The notes under the pieces are model-generated. The model ran no database searches. It was not told where the DNA came from and was given only the letters and a program-made list of their open reading frames with translations. 64,000 nucleotides of DNA from Skermanella pratensis (GTDB taxonomy: Bacteria; Pseudomonadota; Alphaproteobacteria; Azospirillales; Azospirillaceae): the NCBI RefSeq assembly GCF_008843145.1, contig NZ_CP030265.1, forward strand, positions 649,001 to 713,000. Direction: 5' to 3'. Shown here piece after piece: positions 31,683-40,974 of the stretch (its first letter is position 1; each line of letters begins with the position of its first letter). Both the position numbers and the translations under genes were made by a program.

Positions 31683-33397
31683 ATGGCCGATCCGGCAGCG
31701 AAGCTCGCAGAATATCCGTGGGCGCGTTCGTACCCCGCGGATATCGATTGGAACGCCGACATCCCGACGGCGCCGCTCCACCGCCTCATGGACGACGCGG
31801 TAAGCCGATTCGGCGACCGGCCGTGCATCGACTTCATGGACAAGCGCTACACCTACGCCCAGATCGGCGCCCTGGTGGACAAGGCGGCGAAGGGCTTCCA
31901 GGAGATGGGCGTGGGGAAGGGCAGCAAGGTCGGGCTGTTCCTGCCCAACACGCCCTATTTCGTGATCTGCTACTACGCCGTGCTGAAGGCCGGCGGCACG
32001 GTGGTCAACTTCAACCCGCTCTACGCCGAGCGGGAGATCGCCAAGCAGATCGAGGACAGCGACACCGACATCATGGTCACGCTCGACCTGGCGGTGCTCT
32101 ACGGCAAGATCGCCAAGATGCTCGGGCAGACCCGGCTGAAGCGGATCGTCGTCGCCCGCATGGCCGACATCCTGCCGTTCCCCAAGAACTGGCTGTTCCC
32201 GATCGTCAAGCGCAAGGACATCGCCCGCATCCCGTCCGACGACCGGCACCTGGCCTTCGCCAGGCTGATTGCCAACGCCGGCCGGCCGGCCCCGGTGGAG
32301 ATCGACCCCGACGAGGACGTGGCCGTGCTCCAGTATACCGGCGGGACCACCGGCGTGCCCAAGGGCGCCATGCTGACCCATGCCAACATCTACGCCAACG
32401 CCGTCCAGTCGGGCATGTGGTGCACCGACGCGAAGCCGGGGCAGGAGCGCATGCTGGGCGTGCTGCCGCTGTTCCACGTCTTCGCCATGACCGGCGTGAT
32501 GAACCTGCCGCTGGTGCTCGGCGCCGAGATGGTCCTGGTTCCCCGGTTCGAACTGGACAACGTGATCAGGCTGATCCAGTCCAAGAAGCCGACGCTGTTC
32601 CCCGCGGTGCCGACCATCTACACCGCGATCGTCAACCACAAGGACATCGGCTCCTACGACCTGTCGTCGATCCGCTTCTGCCTGTCGGGCGGCGCGCCCC
32701 TGCCGGTGGAGGTGAAGCACGCGTTCGAGACGAAGACCGGCTGCAAGCTGGTCGAGGGCTACGGCCTGTCGGAAAGCTCCCCGGTCGCCACGGCCAACCC
32801 GATGTACGGGGTCAACAAGGCCGGTTCGATCGGCATCCCGCTGCCCCGCACCGTGATCGAGATCGTCAGCCTGGACGACCGCTCCCGCCTGGTTCCCCTG
32901 GGCGAGAAGGGCGAGGTCTGCATCCGCGGGCCCCAGGTGATGAAGGGATACTGGAAGCGCCCGGGCGAGACGGCGGAGGCGCTGGCCGACGGCCGCCTGC
33001 ATACCGGCGACGTCGGGTACATGGACGAGGACGGCTACACCTACATCGTCGACCGGATCAAGGACATGATCCTGTGCGGCGGCTACAACGTCTATCCGCG
33101 AAACGTCGAGGAGGCGATCTACCTGCATCCCGCCGTCGCGGAATGCGTGGTCGCCGGCGTGCCGGACCCCTACCGGGCCAGACCGTCAAGGCCTATGTCA
33201 AGCTGACCGAGGGCCATGGGCTGACGCGCGAGGACCTGGCGGAATTCCTGCGCGACAAACTGTCGCCCATCGAGATCCCCAAGCACCTGGAGATCCGCGA
33301 CGAGCTGCCGAAGACCATGATCGGCAAGCTGTCCCGCAAGGCGCTTCTGGAGGAGGAGGAGGCCCGCCGCTCCGACCGTCAGGCCCCCCGGGACTGA
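31683..33397 (+). CDS. Long-chain fatty-acid CoA ligase, apparent frameshift
   Basis: An AMP-forming acyl-CoA synthetase of about 571 residues after repair of one missing base. The ATP/AMP motif is YTGGTTGVPKGAMLTH from Tyr218; GYGLSESSP and the hinge YTYIVDRIKDMILCGGYNVY follow. The frame breaks at the G-run 33175-33177: adding one G joins GVPDPYR to GQTVKAYVKL and restores the catalytic-lysine end KTMIGKLSRKALLEEE. It activates fatty acids for beta-oxidation. ATG 31683 follows GGGAGACAG; a longer start at 31659 is possible. The operator upstream ties it to the beta-oxidation operon at 34-41 kb. Confidence 0.9.
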
Positions 33398-33428
33398 CGG
33401 CCGGATCGGAAAGGGGCGGGGGCGCCGG

Positions 33429-34082
33429 TCAGCGCATCGCGTAGCGGGACGCGCTGATCACCGCCTGGGTGCGGTTCTTGACGCCCAGCGACTTGAAGAT
33501 CGCGGTCACGTGGATCTTCACCGTGCCCTCGGACAGCCCCAGCTCGTAGGCGATCTGCTTGTTGGACTTGCCTTCGCGCAGGCAGCCCAGGACGTCGCGC
33601 TGGCGCTGGGTCAGGCTGATGCCGGAGGTGGGCTCGGCCACCACGGCGTGGTCGCGCGGCGCGCTGGTCAGGCCGCTCGTCCCGGAAGAGTTCATCAGGG
33701 CGTGCGGCATGTAGACGCCGCCGGCCAGCACCAGCCGCAGCGCGCTGACCATGATCTGCACGCTCGACGACTTGGGGATGAAACCGCCGGCGCCGTGCTC
33801 GATCGCCTGGCGGGCGTCGGCGCCGCTCTCGGACGCGGACACCACCACCAGCGCGATCGTGGGCAGCATCGCCTTGATCTGGCGGATGCCCTCGAAACCG
33901 GGCCAGCCCGGCATCTGCAGGTCGGTCAGGATCAGGTCGGGGGGCTCGCTCCCGGAGCACTGCGCCATGACCTCCTGGTAAGTCGCCGCCTGGATGTAGT
34001 CGGCGTCGGAAAAAATCTGCTCCAGCAGACGATTAAGTCCTTCGCGGAACAGCGCGTGGTCGTCCCCGATCAGAATACGCAT
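33429..34082 (-). CDS. LuxR/NarL-family response regulator
   Basis: A 217-residue two-domain regulator. The receiver domain (1-120) has the acidic pair Asp7-Asp8, phosphoacceptor Asp54 (LILTDLQMPG) and the conserved Lys in GFIPKSSS. A Ser/Gly-rich linker leads to a LuxR-type helix-turn-helix (~150-212) with LTQRQRDVLGCLREGKSNKQ, LGLSEGTVKIHVTAIFKSLG and NRTQAV. The start 34082 begins the receiver and follows AGGGGCAAGAG. No kinase is adjacent on the same strand, so its partner is unknown. It ends 31 bases from the convergent acyl-CoA ligase stop. Confidence 0.92.
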   Translation of the reverse strand: MRILIGDDHALFREGLNRLLEQIFSDADYIQAATYQEVMAQCSGSEPPDLILTDLQMPGWPGFEGIRQIKAMLPTIALVVVSASESGADARQAIEHGAGGFIPKSSSVQIMVSALRLVLAGGVYMPHALMNSSGTSGLTSAPRDHAVVAEPTSGISLTQRQRDVLGCLREGKSNKQIAYELGLSEGTVKIHVTAIFKSLGVKNRTQAVISASRYAMR

Positions 34083-34307
34083 CTCTTGCCCCTTTTCCCT
34101 TCTGGCCCGCTCAATACATACGCAATTATGAGGTACGCTCATTTGCAAGCATACTATTTTGTTCGTTAATAAACCCCATCAACGCTTCTAGTGCAATTTA
34201 ATCATAGGAAGTATGGTTAATGTTGCCTTGAAGACACAAGTTTCCGGGGCTAAAGAAATATGACCGTCGGCGGGTGCGGATCCGATGCGGCTGATTTTAT
34301 CAGACCA

Positions 34308-34823
34308 TCATATCTCTTCGGTCATAGGAGCGGGACTGGGAAAAGGCCGGGTAATAGGCGGAGATTCGACGTCCCGGCCCATGAGTCGCAGTATTTCGGC
34401 CGGTTCGACCGATCCGTCCGCGCTTTTGAACAGGCCGCGCACCGTCGCGAGGGCCGCGACTCGGCCGTCCATCGACTCGATGCGGTGTTCCATGTAGACC
34501 CACTTCGCGTCCCAGCCCAGGACGCGGGTGTGCAGCCTGAACCGCTCGAACGGCTTCAGCGACCGCCGGAAACTGACGCTGGCCCCGCCCAGCACCGGCA
34601 TCCACCGGTTCTTCAGGATCGGCCGCGCCAGCCCGCACCGGATCATCAGGTCCGTCCGGCCGAGATCCATGATCGTCAGGTAGCGGCCGTTGTTCATGTG
34701 AAGGTTGACGTCCAGGTCGTTGGGCCACACCCGGAACGTCAGGACCGACTCGTCCATCAGGTCCGTCCGCCGCCCGAGCAGGGCGGCCAGAAGGACCTTG
34801 ATCATGCGGAATATCAGGTTCAT
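34308..34823 (-). CDS. 4HBT-type acyl-CoA thioesterase
   Basis: A 171-residue hotdog-fold protein of the 4HBT_2 group. WPNDLDVNLHMNNGRYLTIMD carries the catalytic region (LDVNLHMNNGRY near residues 37-48). GASVSFRRSLKPFERFRLHT and WVYMEHRIESMDGRVAALAT follow. It probably frees fatty acids from CoA. It is the last gene of the beta-oxidation operon, 21 bases after the acyl-CoA dehydrogenase. The N-terminal ~15 residues are hydrophobic and might contact the membrane. The gap to the response regulator (34083-34307) is AT-rich and gene-free. Confidence 0.85.
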   Translation of the reverse strand: MNLIFRMIKVLLAALLGRRTDLMDESVLTFRVWPNDLDVNLHMNNGRYLTIMDLGRTDLMIRCGLARPILKNRWMPVLGGASVSFRRSLKPFERFRLHTRVLGWDAKWVYMEHRIESMDGRVAALATVRGLFKSADGSVEPAEILRLMGRDVESPPITRPFPSPAPMTEEI

Positions 34824-34844
34824 GTCGGCCCCTTCCCGGCGCCT

Positions 34845-36641
34845 CTAGAAAGCGTCGGCGTCCATGTCCATCAGAACCTGCGACCCGGCCATGATGGTCA
34901 GGAACAGGCCGTTGACCTGGGGCAGCAGCTTGGTCATGTAGAACCGCCCGGTCTTGACCTTGCTGTCGTAGAACCCCGCCCGGCCGTCCGCCTCCCGCTG
35001 CTTCTCCTTCGCCGCCTTGACCATGCGCAGCCACATGTAGCCCAGCGCCACCAGGGCGAACATCCGCAGATAGTCGGTCGAGGCCGCCCCCGCCTCTTCC
35101 GCGTTCTTCATGCCCCTCTGGGCGACCAGCGCGGTCGCCTGCTGGAGCTTGCCGAACGCCTTGGCCAGCGGAATGACGAACTCCAGCAGCTCCGGGTCCT
35201 CCTGGGTCTCCTCCAGCAGTTCCGAGACGGGGTGGAAGAATCGGCGCAGAAGCCGGCCCATGTCCTGGGGCAGCTTGCGGCCGACCAGGTCCAGCGCCTG
35301 GATCGCGTTGGCGCCCTCGTAGATCTGGGCGATGCGGGCGTCGCGGACGAACTGCTCCATCCCGTATTCCCGGATGTACCCATGCCCGCCGTACAGCTGC
35401 ATGCCCATGTTGGTCGCATCGAACCCGTGGTCGGTGAAGAACGCCTTCACGACCGGGGTCATCAGCGCCACCAGGTCGTCGGCCTCGCGCCGAACCTCCG
35501 GGTCGGGATGCCGGATCGAGACGTCGATGTTCATGCCGACCCACGCCGCCAGCGCCCTGCATCCCTCGGTGTGCGCCCGCATGGTCAGCAGGGTCTTGCG
35601 CACGTCGGGATGGACGATGATCGGGTCCGCCGGCTTGTCCGGTGCCTTGGCCCCCGTCAGCGACCGTCCCTGGAGCCGTTCGCGGGCATAGGCGACGGCG
35701 TTCTGGTAGCTGACTTCGGCCAGGCCCAGCCCCTGGATGCCGACGCCCAGCCGGGCCGCGTTCATCATGGTGAACATGGCGCGCATGCCCTTGTGCGGCT
35801 GTCCGACCAGCCAGCCCTTGGCGTCCTCGAAGTTCATCACGCAGGTGCTGGACGCCTTGATGCCCATCTTGTGCTCGATCGAGCCGCACGTCACGCCGTT
35901 CCGCATGCCCGGCGTGCCGTCCTCGCGCGGCAGGAACTTGGGGACCAGGAACAGGCTGATGCCCCGGGTCCCGGCCGGCGCGTCCGGCAGCTTGGCCAGC
36001 ACCAGGTGCAGGATGTTCTCGGTCAGGTCATGCTCCCCGGCCGAGATGAAGATCTTGGTGCCGGTCACCGCATAGCTGCCGTCATTCGACCCGTCCGGCA
36101 CCGCCCGGGTGCGGATCATGCCCAGGTCGGTGCCGCAGTGCGGCTCGGTCAGGCACATGGTGCCCGACCAGGTGCCGTCCACCAGCTTCGGCAGGTAGGC
36201 CCGCTTCAACTCGTCCGTCCCGTGCAGCGACAGCGCGTTGTAGGCGCCGTGGCTGAGGCCGGGATACATGCCGAACGACAGGTTGGCCGAGCAGATGAAC
36301 TCCTCCAGGATGAAGTTCACCACATGGGGAAGCCCCTGGCCGCCGTAGTCCGGGTCGCAGGAAACCCCCGTCCATCCGCCCTCGATGAACTTGGCGTAGG
36401 CTTCCTTGAAGCCCTTCGGCGTCCGCACCACGCCGTTCTCGTAGTGGCAGCCCTCCTCGTCGCCGGAGCGGTTGAGCGGCTGGAGTTCGTTCTCGGCGAA
36501 CTTGGCGCCTTCCTCCAGCACCGCCTCGATCAGGTCGGGCGTATGGTCCTCGTGGCCCGGCAGCTCGGCGAGCCTGCCGACCGCGAAGACTTCGTTGAGC
36601 ACGAAACGGACATCGTCCAGAGGCGCCTTGTAGGTCGGCAT
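34845..36641 (-). CDS. Acyl-CoA dehydrogenase (FadE-type, long form)
   Basis: A 598-residue FAD enzyme that makes the trans-2-enoyl-CoA in beta-oxidation. It belongs to the ~600-residue class with an extra C-terminal domain, as in Bacillus FadE. MCLTEPHCGTDLGMIRTRA and GTKIFISAGEHDLTENILHL are FAD-site segments. The catalytic base is Glu442 in RIAQIYEGANAIQALDLVGR. DMDADAF closes the protein. The operon order thiolase, FadN-like, dehydrogenase resembles the Bacillus fadNAE set. A 149-base gap with a palindromic element separates it from the upstream gene. Confidence 0.95.
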   Translation of the reverse strand: MPTYKAPLDDVRFVLNEVFAVGRLAELPGHEDHTPDLIEAVLEEGAKFAENELQPLNRSGDEEGCHYENGVVRTPKGFKEAYAKFIEGGWTGVSCDPDYGGQGLPHVVNFILEEFICSANLSFGMYPGLSHGAYNALSLHGTDELKRAYLPKLVDGTWSGTMCLTEPHCGTDLGMIRTRAVPDGSNDGSYAVTGTKIFISAGEHDLTENILHLVLAKLPDAPAGTRGISLFLVPKFLPREDGTPGMRNGVTCGSIEHKMGIKASSTCVMNFEDAKGWLVGQPHKGMRAMFTMMNAARLGVGIQGLGLAEVSYQNAVAYARERLQGRSLTGAKAPDKPADPIIVHPDVRKTLLTMRAHTEGCRALAAWVGMNIDVSIRHPDPEVRREADDLVALMTPVVKAFFTDHGFDATNMGMQLYGGHGYIREYGMEQFVRDARIAQIYEGANAIQALDLVGRKLPQDMGRLLRRFFHPVSELLEETQEDPELLEFVIPLAKAFGKLQQATALVAQRGMKNAEEAGAASTDYLRMFALVALGYMWLRMVKAAKEKQREADGRAGFYDSKVKTGRFYMTKLLPQVNGLFLTIMAGSQVLMDMDADAF

Positions 36642-36678
36642 GGTTCAAGTCCCTTGGTATCTCGATGGGAGGGAGTCC

Positions 36679-36776
36679 CGTAGGTCGGCCTTGGCCCTCA
36701 GGGCCAACGCCGACGATGCTGCCGGAACGTCGGCGCGGAGGCGTCGGCGTTCGCCTTCGGCGAAGGCCGACCTACG
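36679..36776. repeat. Nested CGTAGGTCGG hairpin element
   Basis: CGTAGGTCGGCCTT (36679-36692) pairs perfectly with AAGGCCGACCTACG (36763-36776). Inside are a GGCCCTGAGGGCC-like turn and a second pair, AACGCCGACG with CGTCGGCGTT. It lies between two genes of one operon, so it will be transcribed and could adjust the relative amounts of FadN-like protein and dehydrogenase. Confidence 0.85.
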
Positions 36777-36790
36777 GTGTGCCTGTCGGG

Positions 36791-39136
36791 TCAGTTGCGC
36801 AGCGGCTTGCCGGTGGTCAGCATGTGTTCGATCCGGGCGACGGTGGCGCGGCTCCGGACCAGCTTCATGAAGCTGGCGCGTTCCAGCTCCAGCAGCCTGT
36901 CCTCGTCCACCTCCTCCGTGATGTCGGTGTCGCCGCCGCTCAGCACCTCAGCCAGCGCGCCCGACACCACCACGTCGTGGTCGGTCGCCTTGCCCTGCTG
37001 GTGGAACCCGTCCACCGCCATCCGGAGCGCCGCGCGCGCGGTCGGCCCCGGCAGCCGCAGCGTGACCGGCTCCGGCGGAACATAGTTCTCCGCCAGCTCC
37101 AGCGCCTTCGCCTTGGCGTCGGCCAGCAGCCGCTCGCGGTTCATGGTGATGCCGTCGGTCGGGCGCAGGAACATCAGGTCGCGCGCCTCGTCCGCCGACT
37201 TCGCCACCTTGGCCAGGCTGATCGCCTCGAACGCCTGGGCGATCGGCGGCATCGGCCCGCCCGGCCGTTTCTTGTTCAGGGTCGCCCGGGTCAGCATCTC
37301 CTTGCAGCCGCCCCAGCCGGGGATCACCCCGACGCCGACCTCGACCAGCCCCATATAGGTCTCGGCATGGGCCTGGACCGCGTCGCAATGCAGCAGGATC
37401 TCGCACCCGCCGCCCAGCGCCATACCCGAAGGCGCGCCGACCACGGGGAAGGGCGCGTATTTCAGCGCCTTGTACGTCTCCTGGCCTTCCTGGACCGACT
37501 GTTCCACCTGCGGCCACAGGGCGATGTTGACCGCGAACAGCGCCAGCCCGAGATTGACGCCGACCGAGAAATTGTCGCCCTCGTTATGGACGACCAGGGC
37601 CTTCCACTCGCCCTTGCCGTCGCCGATCATGCCGATCGCCTTCTGGATCAGCGCCATCACGTCGCCGTCCAGGGCGTTCATCTTGCCGGTGAACTCCAGG
37701 CAGGCGACCCCGTCGCCGATGTCCCACAGCGCCGCCGAGCCGTTCCGCTTGATCGGCTTCGACCCGCGCTTGATGTCGGACAGCAGCAGCACGCCATCGG
37801 GCCGGACCATGTCGGCATAGCCACCGTCCACCGTCAGGAATTGCAGCCTGCCGCCCTCGGTCCGGTAGAAGCCCTTGCCCGCCGCCGTCTCCAGCAGGGC
37901 CGGCACCGGCTTGCCCTCCGCCCTCAAGGCATCCGCCAGCCAGTCCGCGCCGAGCTGGTCGATCAGCTCGAACGGGCCGAATTTCCAGTTGTAGCCAAGC
38001 CGCATGGCCTGATCGACCGCCGTCACGTCGTCCGCGATCTCCGGCACCAGCGAGGCGGCATAGGCCAACAGGTCCACCAGCACCCGGCGGGCATAGGTGC
38101 CGCCCCTGTCCGGATGCTCGACCAGGGCCCGAAGCCCCTGCTTCGCGGCGCCGACGCTGTCCAGAGACGCCTTCTCCGATGGGCGGTACCGCCCCGTCGC
38201 CAGGTCGATCGCCTCCTTCACCCGGCCGCCGCCCGACCTGTTCAGCCGGTAGAAGCCGCCCTTGCCCTTCCGCCCGGTATAGCCTTCCGCGATCATGCGG
38301 GTGAACAGCTCCGGCTCCCGGTGGATCGCCCGATACGGGTCGTCCGCCGGCAGGGTGTTCAGCAGCGAGCGGCTGACATAGGGCATCAGGTCCAGCCCGA
38401 CGAGATCCACCAGCCCGAACACGCCGGTCTTGGGGATGCCCATGGGCCGCCCGATGACGGCGTCGGCCTCCTCGACGGTCAGGCCCAGGTCCATCGCCTG
38501 GTTGATCGCGGCCTGTATCCAGTAGGTGCCGATCCGGTTGGCGATGAAGCCCGGCCGGTCCTTGCACGCCACCACGCCCTTGCCCAGCCGCATGTCGGCG
38601 AACCGGCTCAGGGCCTCGACCGCCTCGGGCCGCGTGTCCGGTCCGGCGACCACTTCCAGCAGCCGCATGTAGCGCGGCGGGTTGAAGAAGTGGGTGATCA
38701 TGAAGTCCCGGGCGAACCCATCGCCCTGGCCCTCGACCAGGTTCTTCAGCGGGATGGTCGAGGTGTTGGAGGAGACGATCGACCCCGGCTTCCGCACCGC
38801 GTCCAGCCGGGCATAGAGGTCCGCCTTGACCTTGGGGTTCTCGACCACGGCCTCGACGATCCAGTCCACGCCGGCCAGCTTCTCCAGGTCGTCCTCGATG
38901 TTGCCGGGCGTCACCAGGTCAGCGTTGCGCTTGTGCATGAAGGGCGCCGGCTCGGTCTTGAGCATCTTCTCGACCGCGGTGCGGGCGACCACGCTGCGGT
39001 CATTACCCCGCCCGTCTTTCACGTCCTGCGGCACGATGTCGAGCAGGAAGACCGGAATGCCGGCATTGGCGATGTGCGCGGCGATGCCGCTGCCCATCAC
39101 GCCGGCGCCGATCACGGCGGCGCTGCGGATTTCCAT
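36791..39136 (-). CDS. fadN: 3-hydroxyacyl-CoA dehydrogenase / enoyl-CoA hydratase (FadN-type)
   Basis: A 781-residue bifunctional beta-oxidation enzyme. The order is dehydrogenase first, hydratase last, as in Bacillus FadN and opposite to E. coli FadB. The NAD fold is AAVIGAGVMGSGIAAHIANA (Gly-rich loop ~9-14). The dehydrogenase core has THFFNPPRYMRLLEVVAGPD and KDRPGFIANRIGTYW, and the crotonase part (~500 onward) has GMALGGGCEILLHCDAVQAH and VGVIPGWGGCKEML. It hydrates enoyl-CoA and oxidises the 3-hydroxy product. It starts 28 bases after the thiolase stop. Confidence 0.94.
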   Translation of the reverse strand: MEIRSAAVIGAGVMGSGIAAHIANAGIPVFLLDIVPQDVKDGRGNDRSVVARTAVEKMLKTEPAPFMHKRNADLVTPGNIEDDLEKLAGVDWIVEAVVENPKVKADLYARLDAVRKPGSIVSSNTSTIPLKNLVEGQGDGFARDFMITHFFNPPRYMRLLEVVAGPDTRPEAVEALSRFADMRLGKGVVACKDRPGFIANRIGTYWIQAAINQAMDLGLTVEEADAVIGRPMGIPKTGVFGLVDLVGLDLMPYVSRSLLNTLPADDPYRAIHREPELFTRMIAEGYTGRKGKGGFYRLNRSGGGRVKEAIDLATGRYRPSEKASLDSVGAAKQGLRALVEHPDRGGTYARRVLVDLLAYAASLVPEIADDVTAVDQAMRLGYNWKFGPFELIDQLGADWLADALRAEGKPVPALLETAAGKGFYRTEGGRLQFLTVDGGYADMVRPDGVLLLSDIKRGSKPIKRNGSAALWDIGDGVACLEFTGKMNALDGDVMALIQKAIGMIGDGKGEWKALVVHNEGDNFSVGVNLGLALFAVNIALWPQVEQSVQEGQETYKALKYAPFPVVGAPSGMALGGGCEILLHCDAVQAHAETYMGLVEVGVGVIPGWGGCKEMLTRATLNKKRPGGPMPPIAQAFEAISLAKVAKSADEARDLMFLRPTDGITMNRERLLADAKAKALELAENYVPPEPVTLRLPGPTARAALRMAVDGFHQQGKATDHDVVVSGALAEVLSGGDTDITEEVDEDRLLELERASFMKLVRSRATVARIEHMLTTGKPLRN

Positions 39137-39164
39137 AGGGCTCTCCTCCGTTTCCGCTCGTGGC

Positions 39165-40301
39165 TCAGACCGCTTCCAGGACGGTGGCGATGCCCTGGCC
39201 GCCGCCGATGCACTGGGTTGACAGCGCGAACTGCCCGCCCTCGCGCTTCAGCAACTGCGCCGCCTTGCCGGTGATGCGGGCACCCGTGGCGCCCAGCGGA
39301 TGGCCCAGCGCCAGCGCGCCGCCGTCCAGGTTGACCTTGGCCCCGTCGAAGCCCAGCGCCTGCGCCACCGACATGGCCTGGACCGCGAAGGCCTCGTTGC
39401 TCTCCACGATGTCCAGGTCCTTCACGGTGATGCCGGCCCGCTTCAGCGCCTTCTCGGTGGACGGCACCGGGCCGTAGCCCATGATCGTCGGGTCGCAGCC
39501 GGACACGGCGATCGACCTGATCCGGGCCAGCACCGGCAGCCCGTGGGCGCGGGCGAACTCCTCCGACGTGACCAGGGTGGCGGACGAGCCGTCGGTCAGC
39601 GGGCTTGCGGTGCCCGCCGTGACCGTCCCCTCCGCCAGGAAGGCGGCCTTCAGCGACTTCAGGCTCTCGGCGCTGGTGTCGGCGCGGATGCAGCCGTCCT
39701 TGTCCACGATGCCGTCTGGCGTCTCGATCGCCACGATCTCGTCGTCGAACCGGCCGGACTCCTGCGCCGCCGCGGCCTTGCGGTGGCTCTCCACGGCGAA
39801 GGCCTCCTGGGCCTCGCGGGTGAACTGGAACTTCATCGCCAGGTTCTCGGCGGTGATGCCCATGGGCATGTAGGCGCCGGGGTTGCTGTCGGCCAGCTTC
39901 GGGTTGGGCATGGGGTTGAAGCCCAGCATGGGCACTCGGCTCATGCTCTCGATTCCGCCGGCGATGAAGGCGTGCCCGGCATCCATTTGGATGGCCCCGG
40001 CCGCCATGTGGATCGCCTGCATGGACGAGCCGCAGAAGCGGTTGATCGTGGTGCCCGCGACGCTCTGGGGCAGCTCCGACAGCATGCCGACCAGCTTGGC
40101 GATGTTGAAGCCCTGCTCGCCTTCCGGGAAGGCGCAGCCCAGGATGATGTCCTCGATCTCGTGCGCATCGACGCCGGTCTTTTTCAGCAGGCCGTTGACC
40201 ACCTGGGACGCCAGATCGTCCGGCCGGATGCGGGCCAGCTTGCCCTTGCTCGCGAAGTGGAACGGCGACCGGGCAAATCCGGCAATGACCACGTTCTTCA
40301 T
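39165..40301 (-). CDS. fadA: Acetyl-CoA acyltransferase (thiolase)
   Basis: A 378-residue thiolase that cleaves 3-ketoacyl-CoA in the last step of beta-oxidation. The acyl-accepting Cys90 lies in TTINRFCGSSMQAIHMA, followed by the NEAFAVQ block, GGALALGHPLGATGARI with the catalytic His, and the second cysteine in STQCIGGGQGIA (Cys364). It follows the MerR regulator gene by 42 bases and leads the structural genes of the operon. A degradative rather than biosynthetic role is inferred from these neighbours. Confidence 0.95.
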   Translation of the reverse strand: MKNVVIAGFARSPFHFASKGKLARIRPDDLASQVVNGLLKKTGVDAHEIEDIILGCAFPEGEQGFNIAKLVGMLSELPQSVAGTTINRFCGSSMQAIHMAAGAIQMDAGHAFIAGGIESMSRVPMLGFNPMPNPKLADSNPGAYMPMGITAENLAMKFQFTREAQEAFAVESHRKAAAAQESGRFDDEIVAIETPDGIVDKDGCIRADTSAESLKSLKAAFLAEGTVTAGTASPLTDGSSATLVTSEEFARAHGLPVLARIRSIAVSGCDPTIMGYGPVPSTEKALKRAGITVKDLDIVESNEAFAVQAMSVAQALGFDGAKVNLDGGALALGHPLGATGARITGKAAQLLKREGGQFALSTQCIGGGQGIATVLEAV

Positions 40302-40343
40302 GGTGCTAGCTCCTCACCGACTGTTCGGATTCTTGTTTGGCGT

Positions 40344-40784
40344 CTACTTCTTAGGCTTCCTGTCCGGCTCGACGCCGGCGGCGTCCAGATGGTCCAGGAT
40401 CTGGCGCTCCAGCGCGCGCAGCTCGTGCAGCGTCTGCTTGACGTCTTCCAGCTGGGTCTCCAGCGACCGGATCCGCTCCCGCCCGCGGCCCAGCGCAAAG
40501 CGCATCTGCTCGATCTGCCTGTCGTCCGTGTCGTACAGGTCCAGGAAGTCCTTGATCTCCGCCAGGCTGAAGCCCAGCCGCTTGCCCCGGCAGATCAGCG
40601 TCAGCCGCGCCCGGTCGCGATGGCTGTAGATCCTGTTCAGCCCGTCCCGCGTCGGCGCCAGCAGCCCCTGGTCCTCATAGAACCGGATCGTCCGCGGCGT
40701 CACCCGGAACTCCTCCGCCAGCTCGCTGATCGAGAAGGTCCGGGCGTTGGTGGAGCCGTTCGGCGGATCGATCATGCTGAGCAT
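40344..40784 (-). CDS. MerR-family regulator of fatty-acid or branched-chain catabolism (LiuR-like)
   Basis: A 146-residue regulator. The N-terminal winged helix (~15-85) reads TFSISELAEEFRVTPRTIRF, YEDQGLLAPTRDG, and YSHRDRARLTLICRGKRLGF. A coiled coil (~95-130) follows for dimerisation, and the tail is basic. No metal-binding cysteine cluster is present, so the inducer is probably an acyl-CoA or similar. It resembles LiuR-type regulators. The gene heads the beta-oxidation operon and has a palindromic operator upstream, suggesting autoregulation. The start is uncertain between ATG 40784 and ATG 40775; neither has a strong ribosome binding site. Confidence 0.88.
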   Translation of the reverse strand: MLSMIDPPNGSTNARTFSISELAEEFRVTPRTIRFYEDQGLLAPTRDGLNRIYSHRDRARLTLICRGKRLGFSLAEIKDFLDLYDTDDRQIEQMRFALGRGRERIRSLETQLEDVKQTLHELRALERQILDHLDAAGVEPDRKPKK

Positions 40785-40830
40785 AGGAGGACACCGCGCA
40801 GGGAAACAGGGACCGGGAACCGGGATATGA

Positions 40831-40844
40831 CGTTTACGTAAACG
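40831..40844. promoter_or_regulatory. Operator palindrome upstream of the MerR regulator
   Basis: CGTTTACGTAAACG is a perfect 14-base palindrome about 47 bases before the regulator start. TTTACGTAAACGG recurs in the promoter of the acyl-CoA ligase at 31537-31549. The only other plausible DNA-binding protein between the two sites is the orphan LuxR-type regulator, whose family does not use such sites, so the MerR protein is the natural ligand. Confidence 0.75.
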
Positions 40845-40974
40845 GAAGGTACGCGACCCGGCGCGCCGCGTCAAGCCCGCGATGCCGGCCGCCGAACGCG
40901 CCGCCCCCTGCGGAGGGGCGGCGTCCCGCCGCCCAAGGTGCGCGGGACGCGCACCCTCCCGGATGCCGCTTCCC

